Shown here piece after piece: positions 1 to 5,537 of a stretch of DNA of 9,626 nucleotides. Location: NCBI GenBank assembly GCA_903876615.1, contig CAIRAS010000376.1:1-9626 (forward strand), given 5' to 3'. Position numbers and translations under genes: made by a program. The notes under the pieces were generated by a model. It ran no database searches. It was not told the DNA's origin and worked only from the letters and a program-made list of their open reading frames with translations. The DNA is from an uncultured Holophagaceae bacterium. Its GTDB lineage: Bacteria; Acidobacteriota; Holophagae; Holophagales; Holophagaceae. How positions within the stretch are numbered: the first letter of the stretch is position 1; each line of letters opens with the position of its first letter.

Positions 1-1575
1 GCGGAGGATGGTGCCTTCCTCGCCCTGCTGGTTGGTGGCCACGGAGGCGACCACGAGGCTCTGGGCGTCGATCATCTTGCCCATGACGCCGCCGGTGGTG
101 TTGGCTGCGGCGGTGAGGATGGGGTTGAGGCCCAGCTGCTCGGCGGTGATCTTCTGCAGGCCGCCGAAGAGCACGTTCGAGGACGTATCACTGCCCGTGA
201 GGGCCACGCCCAACCAGCCCAGCATGGCGCTGAAGAAGGGGAAGAGCATGCCCGTGCTGGCGAAGGCCAGACCCATGGTGGCGTCCAGGCCCGCCGCCTT
301 GGACACGAAGCCCAGGGCCAGCATGGCAGCGATGGTGAGCAGGGAGATCTTCACGCGGCCAACGGTGCGGGCCCAGATCTTGACGAGCTCCAGGGGGCCG
401 AAGCCGGCCACAAGACCGCTGACGATGCCAGCCAGCATGAGGCTGGTGCCGGTGAGGGAGAGCCAGTTGAAGGTCCAGACGGCGGCTTCCGGGGAGGCCT
501 TGGCGACCACGGGGGGAGCCTTGATGACCATCTTGTGGAGGCCGGGCATCTCGAAGGTCTTGACGGAGACGCCGCTCAGGAAGTTGGGCTGACCCTTGGG
601 GCCGCCATTGAGGAAGGTCTTGACCTGAGGGGTGCCCCAGGCGAACACAAAGATGGACAGGAACACCCAGGGGAGCCAGGCCTTCATGACCTTGCTGCCG
701 CTCTGCTCGACAATGGCTCCAGTTTCTTCCTCGCGCTCGTGCTCGTAGCGCCAGATGGTCTTGGGCTGCCAGACCTTCAGGAACATGACGGTGGCGAACA
801 TGGAGAAGATGGCGCCGATGATGTCCACCAGCCAGGGGCCGTGGTAGTTGCTGACGGCGAACTGGGCAATGGCGAAGCTGCCACCAGCCACGAGGCAGGC
901 GGGCCAGACTTCCATCATGGCCTTGCGTCCGGCCATGGTCCAAATGATCCAGAAGGGCACGATCAGGGAGAAGATGGGCAGGATGCGGCCAGCGGCGGCG
1001 CTGAGCAGATCCAAGGGCAGGCCGGTGACGCCGGCGAGGGCGATGAGCGGGCTGCCCAGGGCGCCGTAGGCCACGGGGGCCGTGTTGCCGATGAGGGCCA
1101 GGCCGGCGGCCTGGAGGGGACGGAAGCCGAGGCCGATGAGCATGGCCGCAGAGATCGCCACGGGCGTGCCGAAGCCGGCGGCGCCCTCGATGAAGGCACC
1201 GAAGCTGAAGGCGATCAGCAGGGCCTGGATGCGGCGATCCGCCGCAAGGCCTGCGATGGAGTGCTTGACCACCTCGAAGTCACCCGACTTCACGGTGATG
1301 TCGTAGATGAAGATGGCGTTCAGGACGATCCACCCGATGGGCAGGAGGCCGTAGAGGGCACCGTGGACGGCGGCCATGCTGGCCATGCCGGCGGGCATCT
1401 TGTAGACCAGGATGGCCACGGCCATGCAGGTCACCAGGCCCAGAATCGCTGAGTAGTGGGCCTTCACGTGCTTGGCCAGGAGGCCCAGCAGCACGAAGAC
1501 CGGCAACGCAGCCACCAGGGCCGAGAGGAAGATATTCCCCATGACTGGGGAATAGACTTGGGTCCAAGGGGTCAT
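1..1575 (-). CDS. lldP: L-lactate permease (LctP/LldP family), C-terminus cut by window edge
   Basis: Inner-membrane transporter expected to import lactate (in the family also glycolate) by proton symport. The reading frame runs 525 codons from the ATG at 1575 to base 1 without a stop; family members are about 550 residues or a little longer, so only the extreme C-terminus is missing. Many hydrophobic helices span the whole length. Family signatures seen: GAFIEGAAGFGTPVAI at residues 127-142, GNTAPVAYGALGSP at 163-176, TGSDTSSNVLFG at 460-471 and GGVMGKMIDAQS at 495-506. A GGAGG Shine-Dalgarno (1580-1584 on the complement) sits 4 nt before the start. The gene is divergent from a FadR/GntR regulator, the usual arrangement for regulated lactate uptake. 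No lactate dehydrogenase gene is visible; if linked, it would lie left of the window. Family assignment is firm; lactate rather than glycolate as main substrate is inferred. Confidence 0.95.
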   Translation of the reverse strand, partial: MTPWTQVYSPVMGNIFLSALVAALPVFVLLGLLAKHVKAHYSAILGLVTCMAVAILVYKMPAGMASMAAVHGALYGLLPIGWIVLNAIFIYDITVKSGDFEVVKHSIAGLAADRRIQALLIAFSFGAFIEGAAGFGTPVAISAAMLIGLGFRPLQAAGLALIGNTAPVAYGALGSPLIALAGVTGLPLDLLSAAAGRILPIFSLIVPFWIIWTMAGRKAMMEVWPACLVAGGSFAIAQFAVSNYHGPWLVDIIGAIFSMFATVMFLKVWQPKTIWRYEHEREEETGAIVEQSGSKVMKAWLPWVFLSIFVFAWGTPQVKTFLNGGPKGQPNFLSGVSVKTFEMPGLHKMVIKAPPVVAKASPEAAVWTFNWLSLTGTSLMLAGIVSGLVAGFGPLELVKIWARTVGRVKISLLTIAAMLALGFVSKAAGLDATMGLAFASTGMLFPFFSAMLGWLGVALTGSDTSSNVLFGGLQKITAEQLGLNPILTAAANTTGGVMGKMIDAQSLVVASVATNQQGEEGTILR

Positions 1576-1644
1576 GAAACCTCCGGAAAAAAGGGGGGGA
1601 AGGGAAACAAAATGAGTTGGAATGAGTAAAAGACCTGCGCGAAG

Positions 1645-1652
1645 ATTACAAT
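1645..1652. promoter_or_regulatory. Overlapping divergent -10-like boxes
   Basis: The 8 bp ATTACAAT reads TACAAT on the plus strand (1647-1652) and TGTAAT on the minus strand (1650-1645), each one mismatch from TATAAT. They face the regulator gene and lldP respectively. No good -35 hexamer is found at 16-18 bp on either side, which would suit activator dependence or a non-consensus promoter. The placement is inferred from sequence match alone. Confidence 0.35.
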
Positions 1653-1659
1653 AGGTCTA

Positions 1660-1672
1660 GTGGTCAGACCAC
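1660..1672. promoter_or_regulatory. Probable operator for the FadR/GntR-type regulator
   Basis: GTGGTCAGACCAC is a perfect 13-bp inverted repeat around a central A. Its core TGGTCAGACCA fits the TNGTNNNACNA form typical of FadR-subfamily sites (LldR, PdhR, FadR). It lies between lldP and the regulator gene, about 8 bp from the paired -10-like boxes. A protein bound here would cover the predicted start of the regulator transcript and the -10/-35 spacer of the lldP promoter, so one site could control both. That the neighbouring regulator binds it is inferred from position and motif. Confidence 0.7.
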
Positions 1673-1737
1673 CATCCTGCCAGTGCAAACGATCACAGTT
1701 CCCTTTCCCAGGCATCGCCACCGCTAGAGAGTGAGCC

Positions 1738-2454
1738 ATGGACCTTACCCCAATCCGCACGAAGCGCCTCTACGAGGAGATCGTCGAGCAGATTCGTCAG
1801 CTCATCTCCGATGGCAAGCTCAAGCCCGGGGATAAGCTGCTGGCAGAGAGGGAGTTGGCCGACCGCTTCCAGGTGAGCCGGGCCTCGGTCCGGGAGGCCA
1901 TCCGCACCCTGGAGCTGCTGGGCGTCATCGATATCCGCCCCGGGGAAGGCACCTTCATCCGCGAGACCGAGGCCGATGACATCATCCGCCCCCTGGCCAT
2001 GTTCCTGGCCGTGGAGCGCAGCTCGGTCATCGACATGTTCGAGATGCGCCGGATCTTCGAGACAGCCACCGCCAGCCTGGCCGCCCAGCGTGCCACAGAG
2101 CAGGAACTGGACGAGATCGAGTCCCTCCTGGAGAACATGAAAGAGCGCCTCAACCTCCAGGATCCCGAGAAGGGCGAGGAGTTCGACGCGGCCTTCCACT
2201 TCGCTGTGGCCGAGGCCACGCACAACAACCTCCTGGCAAGGCTCTTCAAGACCGTCTCTGGTGACTTCGCCAAGGCCAACTCTGCCGCCCGCCGGCGGCT
2301 CTACCTCGACAACAAGCTGAATCCCCAGCGGATCATCGACCAGCACTCCGCCATCCTGAAGGCCATCCGCGCGCGCTCGCCCCAGCAGGCCAGTGAGGCC
2401 ATGCTCATCCACCTCCAGTTCGCCGAGGGGGAGCTTCGGAAATGGATCGTATAG
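1738..2454 (+). CDS. FadR/GntR-family transcriptional regulator with FCD domain (LldR-like)
   Basis: DNA-binding regulator of 238 residues, the normal length for the FadR subfamily. An N-terminal winged helix-turn-helix (residues about 8-77) contains the recognition region LAERELADRFQVSRASVREA and the wing GEGTFI. An all-helical FCD ligand-binding domain follows (about 95-230). D150 and H154 (DAAFH), H203 (DQHSAIL) and H225 (MLIHLQ) match the Asp/His/His/His metal site of metal-dependent FCD proteins, in which the metal helps hold a carboxylate effector. ATG 1738 is chosen because the protein begins in the usual way, a few residues before the first DNA-binding helix; the upstream GAGAGTGAG is only a moderate ribosome site. 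Divergence from a lactate permease suggests a lactate-sensing repressor of the LldR type; the effector is inferred and could be another hydroxy acid. Confidence 0.92.
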   Translation: MDLTPIRTKRLYEEIVEQIRQLISDGKLKPGDKLLAERELADRFQVSRASVREAIRTLELLGVIDIRPGEGTFIRETEADDIIRPLAMFLAVERSSVIDMFEMRRIFETATASLAAQRATEQELDEIESLLENMKERLNLQDPEKGEEFDAAFHFAVAEATHNNLLARLFKTVSGDFAKANSAARRRLYLDNKLNPQRIIDQHSAILKAIRARSPQQASEAMLIHLQFAEGELRKWIV

Positions 2455-2527
2455 GCTCGCCGGAATCGCCTGCGGCGATCCCAGGCGGCTAATTGGTGGA
2501 GGGTGCAACTCTTGTGCCTGCGCTGCT
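2455..2527. other. Convergent intergenic gap with a short hairpin
   Basis: These 73 bp separate the regulator's stop codon from the stop codon of the opposing membrane protein gene. ATCGCC-TGC-GGCGAT (2465-2479) is a perfect 6-bp stem with a 3-nt loop. No T run follows on either strand, so it is at best a weak or factor-assisted terminator. Nothing else is visible. Confidence 0.3.
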
Positions 2528-3535
2528 TCACTTCAGGGGATGACCCCTGAGCAAGGTGTAGAGCTCCATGGCAACCATGGTGAAGAGTGGCGCGGTGATG
2601 ATGCCCAAGCCGAGGTAGAAGAACCAGGGTGCGTAGGGCTTGCGTCGTTGGGGTGGCTGGTCGTCGGTGGTGCCCCGGTCGCACCGGGCCTGCAGATACA
2701 AGGGCCAGGTCAACAAGAGGGCCAAGGGTACAAAAACGGCCCAGAAGCCGGTGTCCCAGCGCCACTCGAAACCGGGCAGCTTTCCGGCAGGTCCCGGCAC
2801 TCCCAAGGCCACGGCCAGGAAGAAGACCACGACATAGATGTTGACCCAGCGAGGGTCAGCTTCGGCCAGGGTGTCAGCTTCGGCTACGCCGTCCTGCACC
2901 TCGCAGAGGCCAAGCTGCTTGAACAGGAACCCGTAGAGTTCGAAGGCCAGTTTCTCCTCCAGCACGCGCGAAAAGATGCGGTGCTTTGCGCCGTCCGGAG
3001 CGATGGCATCCAGCTGGTAGGCGGGGTAGCCAGACCGGGTCTCCCAGCTGGCGGCTCGGTAAAAGCTCAAGTCCAGGCGCTGGACATGGGCCGCTTCCAG
3101 TTCAAGGGAGCGGCGAGAAAACCAGGGCCAGGGACCGCGGGCCAAGTGCAGGCGCTTCGGGGTGATGCGCAATCGGGTTCGGCCCAGCCTAGAGACCAGC
3201 AGGATGAAAAGGAGCAGCGACAGGCCGACCACCCAAAGGGCAAAGTTTGGTACCGGGTAGCTCAGCTTGCGGTAGAGCACCCAGCTGGTGGCGCCAAGCA
3301 GGAGAACCAGGATGCTGCCATGCATCACCTTCCCGCCAAAGTATTTGGCATGGGCCCAGGGCAGATCGATCTCGGTAACGTCGCTGCCGAGGACCGCCTG
3401 GGCACCCTCAGGTGCCTTGCCGTGATGGTCCCGCCAGCTCTGTGTGAAGTTCATCCGTCCGCAGTTGGAACAGACTCTTTCGGAGGCATTCATCACGCCC
3501 TTGCACGCCAAGCATCTGATTTGATCGGACGCCAA
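2528..3535 (-). CDS. Zinc-ribbon integral membrane protein with probable PH-like domain, function unknown
   Basis: Protein of 335 residues that I cannot assign to a named function. The N-terminus carries two CxxC pairs (C8/C11 and C22/C25) typical of a small zinc ribbon. Two transmembrane helices follow (about 70-88 and 97-115). A soluble stretch at about 119-210, beginning RLRITPKRLHLARGPW, has the strand-rich look of bacterial PH-like domains placed after paired helices. Three more helices lie at about 230-247, 263-282 and 303-325, with a short basic tail. The start is TTG at 3535: a GAGG ribosome site lies 6 nt upstream, the zinc ribbon begins at once, and no ATG or GTG in this frame serves better. 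It stands alone, downstream of a terminated tRNA unit and convergent with the regulator gene. The PH-like call is by eye. Confidence 0.8.
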   Translation of the reverse strand: MASDQIRCLACKGVMNASERVCSNCGRMNFTQSWRDHHGKAPEGAQAVLGSDVTEIDLPWAHAKYFGGKVMHGSILVLLLGATSWVLYRKLSYPVPNFALWVVGLSLLLFILLVSRLGRTRLRITPKRLHLARGPWPWFSRRSLELEAAHVQRLDLSFYRAASWETRSGYPAYQLDAIAPDGAKHRIFSRVLEEKLAFELYGFLFKQLGLCEVQDGVAEADTLAEADPRWVNIYVVVFFLAVALGVPGPAGKLPGFEWRWDTGFWAVFVPLALLLTWPLYLQARCDRGTTDDQPPQRRKPYAPWFFYLGLGIITAPLFTMVAMELYTLLRGHPLK

Positions 3536-3541
3536 ACAGCA

Positions 3542-3545
3542 CCTC
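3542..3545 (-). promoter_or_regulatory. Ribosome binding site that fixes a TTG start
   Basis: On the minus strand GAGG lies 6 nt before TTG 3535. It supports the rare TTG start of the zinc-ribbon membrane protein, because no closer ATG or GTG exists in that frame upstream of the zinc-binding cysteines. Confidence 0.6.
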
Positions 3546-3674
3546 AGATAGAGCCCTTAGAGGGGCAGGAATGCTTTTTTAGCTGCATTTGATTGGCCCA
3601 TCTTCGCAGATAAAAAGGTCAGGCCTGCATACAGAAAGAGGGCGGCTGTGAATGCCGATGCCGACAAATAACAA

Positions 3675-3693
3675 GCGCCACACAGTGTGGCGC
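3675..3693 (-). terminator. Intrinsic terminator after tRNA-Ile(CAU)
   Basis: The 19-nt perfect inverted repeat GCGCCACACAGTGTGGCGC can form a stem of 7-8 bp. On the minus strand it is followed by the T-rich TTGTTATTTG (3674-3665). It begins 10 nt after the encoded CCA end of the tRNA, so it most likely ends the tRNA transcript. On the plus strand the following bases are not T-rich, so it should act in one direction only. Confidence 0.75.
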
Positions 3694-3703
3694 GAGTCTT
3701 CAT

Positions 3704-3779
3704 TGGTGGCCCCGGTGGGGTTCGAACCCACGACCAAGCGGTTATGAGCCGCCAGCTCTGACCGCTGAGCTACAGGGCC
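3704..3779 (-). tRNA. tRNA-Ile with CAU anticodon (lysidine type), CCA encoded
   Basis: A complete 76-nt cloverleaf read on the minus strand. The acceptor stem is GGCCCTG with CGGGGCC, the D stem GCTC/GAGC, the anticodon stem GGCGG/CCGCT around loop CTCATAA (anticodon CAT), the T stem GTGGG/CCCAC with loop TTCGAAC, then discriminator A and a genome-encoded CCA. G1-C72 is paired, so it is not initiator tRNA. The sequence closely follows Escherichia coli tRNA-Ile2 as I recall it (shared CTCATAA loop and CGCTTGGTCG after it) and has the C4-G69 and C5-G68 pairs used by TilS. The anticodon C is therefore expected to become lysidine and read AUA. Elongator tRNA-Met is the alternative that simple anticodon rules would give; I think it less likely. 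It lies 36 nt after the LON-domain gene and may share its transcript. Confidence 0.93.
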
Positions 3780-3815
3780 GGGGTCAGTGTAGCAAGGGGC
3801 CAGACTGGGACCGGG

Positions 3816-4439
3816 TCACAGCCCGCGGAGGACGCGCCCGCCAATGGCGAAGTCCACCAGCTGCAGCAGTCGGTCCGCCAGGGTAGGGAGGTCCCGCGCC
3901 TCCAGCAGGAACTGCCGCTCCGTGGGCTCGAAGTCCAGGGCCATGGCCAGGGTGTTCAGGCGGCCCGCATCCTCCAGAGGAAGGTCGAGGAGCTCCTGCA
4001 TCTGGGCCTCGATCCCCTCGGACCGCGCGTAGAACTGCAGGGTATCCATCAGGCGCCGGCGGTGGGGACCAGGCCAGAGGACCGCAGCCTGGAAAGGCAG
4101 CACCTCGATGTGGGCCTGGCGGAAAGGCTTTCCGGGAGCTTCCTCCAGGATGCGCACCGCGTCCTTCCCTTGCAGAAGAAGGTTCCAGCGCCCCCCGGTG
4201 AGAGGTTCGGCCCGCACCACCTCAGCCAGACACCCGACCTCAAAGATGGGCGCGGTTTCCCCCAGGGAGCCCGGGTCGGGATTCGCCCGCATCAAGGCGG
4301 TGACCAGGTGCTGGTGGGAGTTGAGCACCTCGATCGTCAGTTCCTGATAGCGCGGCTCGAACACCTGCAGGGGCAGGAAGGTCTGCGGAAACAGCACGAC
4401 CTGGGGCAGGGGGAAGAGAGGGAGAATGGCTGGTAGCAT
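3816..4439 (-). CDS. LON substrate-binding domain protein (no ATPase or protease domain)
   Basis: A 207-residue soluble protein made of the domain found at the N-terminus of Lon protease. The opening ILPLFPLPQVVLFPQTF, then LPLQVFEPRY (residues 22-31), is the family signature, and strand-rich sequence follows to about residue 115, with helices to the end. There is no Walker ATPase and no Ser-Lys protease part, so it is a stand-alone LON-domain protein. Such proteins are presumed to bind unfolded or partner proteins, but no reaction is known for this one. ATG 4439 is chosen because AAGGTG lies just upstream and homologous sequence begins at once; the longer open frame to 4736 would run deep into the divergent kdsD. 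Only 36 bp separate it from kdsD, so their promoters must lie partly within each other's coding sequence. The tRNA gene follows on the same strand. Confidence 0.88.
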   Translation of the reverse strand: MLPAILPLFPLPQVVLFPQTFLPLQVFEPRYQELTIEVLNSHQHLVTALMRANPDPGSLGETAPIFEVGCLAEVVRAEPLTGGRWNLLLQGKDAVRILEEAPGKPFRQAHIEVLPFQAAVLWPGPHRRRLMDTLQFYARSEGIEAQMQELLDLPLEDAGRLNTLAMALDFEPTERQFLLEARDLPTLADRLLQLVDFAIGGRVLRGL

Positions 4440-4475
4440 GAACACCTTGCTCGTAACTGCATCGGAGTAACCGCT

Positions 4476-5462
4476 GTGAAGGATGAGAACCAGGGCACAG
4501 GACCTCTCCCGGTCGGAAATGCCGTGCTGGAGGCGGCCCGGGCCGCCCTTGTGGAACTGCGTGAAACCTGGGATCCGCGCCAGGTTGAGGCCTGGACCCA
4601 CATGGTCTTGGGCCGGTCTGGGCGGGTGATCCTGACAGGCATGGGGAAGTCCGGTCTGGTGGCCCAGAAGATTGCCGCGACGCTGGCTTCCACCGGCTGC
4701 CCCAGCTTCTTTCTTCATCCCGCGGAGGCGCTGCACGGCGATCTCGGCATGGTCACGGCCCAGGATTCGGTGCTGGCCCTGTCAAATAGTGGGGAGAGCG
4801 AGGAGGTGGTCCGCCTGCTGCCCAGCCTCCTCCGCCTCGGCATCCCCCTGGCCGCCATCACCGCCCGGCCCGAGAGCAGCCTGGGTCAGGCCGCCGACTG
4901 GACCTTTGCCTACCGGCTACCCGAGGGGGAGGGCTGTCCTCTGGAGCTGGCCCCCATGGCCAGTACCACCCTTCAGCTGATCTGGGGTGACCTCCTGGCA
5001 GGCTGCCTGATGTCCCGACGGGGGTTCACCCGGGATCACTTCGCCCTCAATCACCCCGCTGGAAGTCTTGGTGCCAAGCTAATGAAAGTGAAGGCATTGA
5101 TGCACCATGACTGGCCCCGGGTCCAGGCCGGTTCCTCGCTCACGGAAGTGCTCCGGGCCATGACGGGCGGTCGCCTGGGCATGACCACGGTCATGGACAC
5201 GTCCACACTGCTGGGCGTCGTCACCGATGGCGACATCCGCCGGGCCCTGGAGCGCGCCGAAAGGGAAACCGCCAACCCGCTGAGCCTGACCGCCTCGGAA
5301 ATCATGACCCGCAACCCCATCACCCTCGACGAGGACGCCTTGGCCCTGGAGGCCGCTGGTCTCATGGAGGCCCGGAAGATCACCTTCCTCGTCGTGACCC
5401 GGGCAGGCCTGCCCACCGGGGTCCTCCACATCCACGATCTCTTGGAAGCAAAGGTGTTGTGA
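4476..5462 (+). CDS. kdsD: D-arabinose 5-phosphate isomerase (KpsF/GutQ family)
   Basis: Cytoplasmic enzyme interconverting ribulose 5-phosphate and arabinose 5-phosphate, the first step towards Kdo of the LPS inner core. It is 328 residues, the standard length of KdsD. The SIS sugar-isomerase domain (about 35-200) shows GMGKSG at 55-60, HPAEALHGDLG at 81-91, SNSGESEE at 103-110 and NHPAGSLG at 192-199. K58, H87, E110 and H193 line up with the catalytic residues known for KdsD. Two CBS domains follow (about 208-262 and 274-326). The start is GTG 4476, with GGAG 8 nt upstream. The usual partners kdsC, lptC, lptA and lptB are not next to it; instead a fused LptF-LptG gene comes 75 bp later. A paralogous role (GutQ- or capsule-type KpsF) cannot be excluded from sequence. 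Confidence 0.95.
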   Translation: MKDENQGTGPLPVGNAVLEAARAALVELRETWDPRQVEAWTHMVLGRSGRVILTGMGKSGLVAQKIAATLASTGCPSFFLHPAEALHGDLGMVTAQDSVLALSNSGESEEVVRLLPSLLRLGIPLAAITARPESSLGQAADWTFAYRLPEGEGCPLELAPMASTTLQLIWGDLLAGCLMSRRGFTRDHFALNHPAGSLGAKLMKVKALMHHDWPRVQAGSSLTEVLRAMTGGRLGMTTVMDTSTLLGVVTDGDIRRALERAERETANPLSLTASEIMTRNPITLDEDALALEAAGLMEARKITFLVVTRAGLPTGVLHIHDLLEAKVL

Positions 5463-5537
5463 TCGGTTGTTTTCAATCGCACAGTCAGTATCAAGGTTAC
5501 ATAATATACATTATCGAAAGCTAATTCAGGACCCCCC
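5463..5537 (+). promoter_or_regulatory. AT-rich gap ahead of lptFG, probable promoter with near-palindrome
   Basis: These 75 bp are sharply richer in A+T than both flanking genes. They hold ATAATATACATTAT (5501-5514), an inverted repeat with one mismatched pair, which contains several -10-like hexamers (CATAAT, TAATAT, TATACA). No convincing -35 is seen. A 6-bp stem CGGTTG-TTTT-CAATCG (5464-5479, one G-T pair) directly follows the kdsD stop but has no T run, so it is a poor terminator. The likely reading is a separate promoter for lptFG-mnmA, possibly with an operator. Confidence 0.4.

Noticed and set aside
535..1452. Long plus-strand open frame opposite lldP
   Set aside because: It lies antisense to a clearly recognisable permease and its translation is a low-complexity Gly/Asp/Glu/His-rich string, the usual shadow in GC-rich DNA.
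2393..3592. 399-codon plus-strand open frame across the regulator end and the membrane protein gene
   Set aside because: It crosses two genes and the intergenic gap and is Gly/Gln/Pro-rich with no domain. The minus-strand frame has a zinc ribbon, membrane helices and a ribosome site.
4440..4736. N-terminal extension of the LON-domain gene to 4736
   Set aside because: It would overlap kdsD by 261 bases with sequence unlike the family. ATG 4439 has a ribosome site and begins right at the conserved domain.
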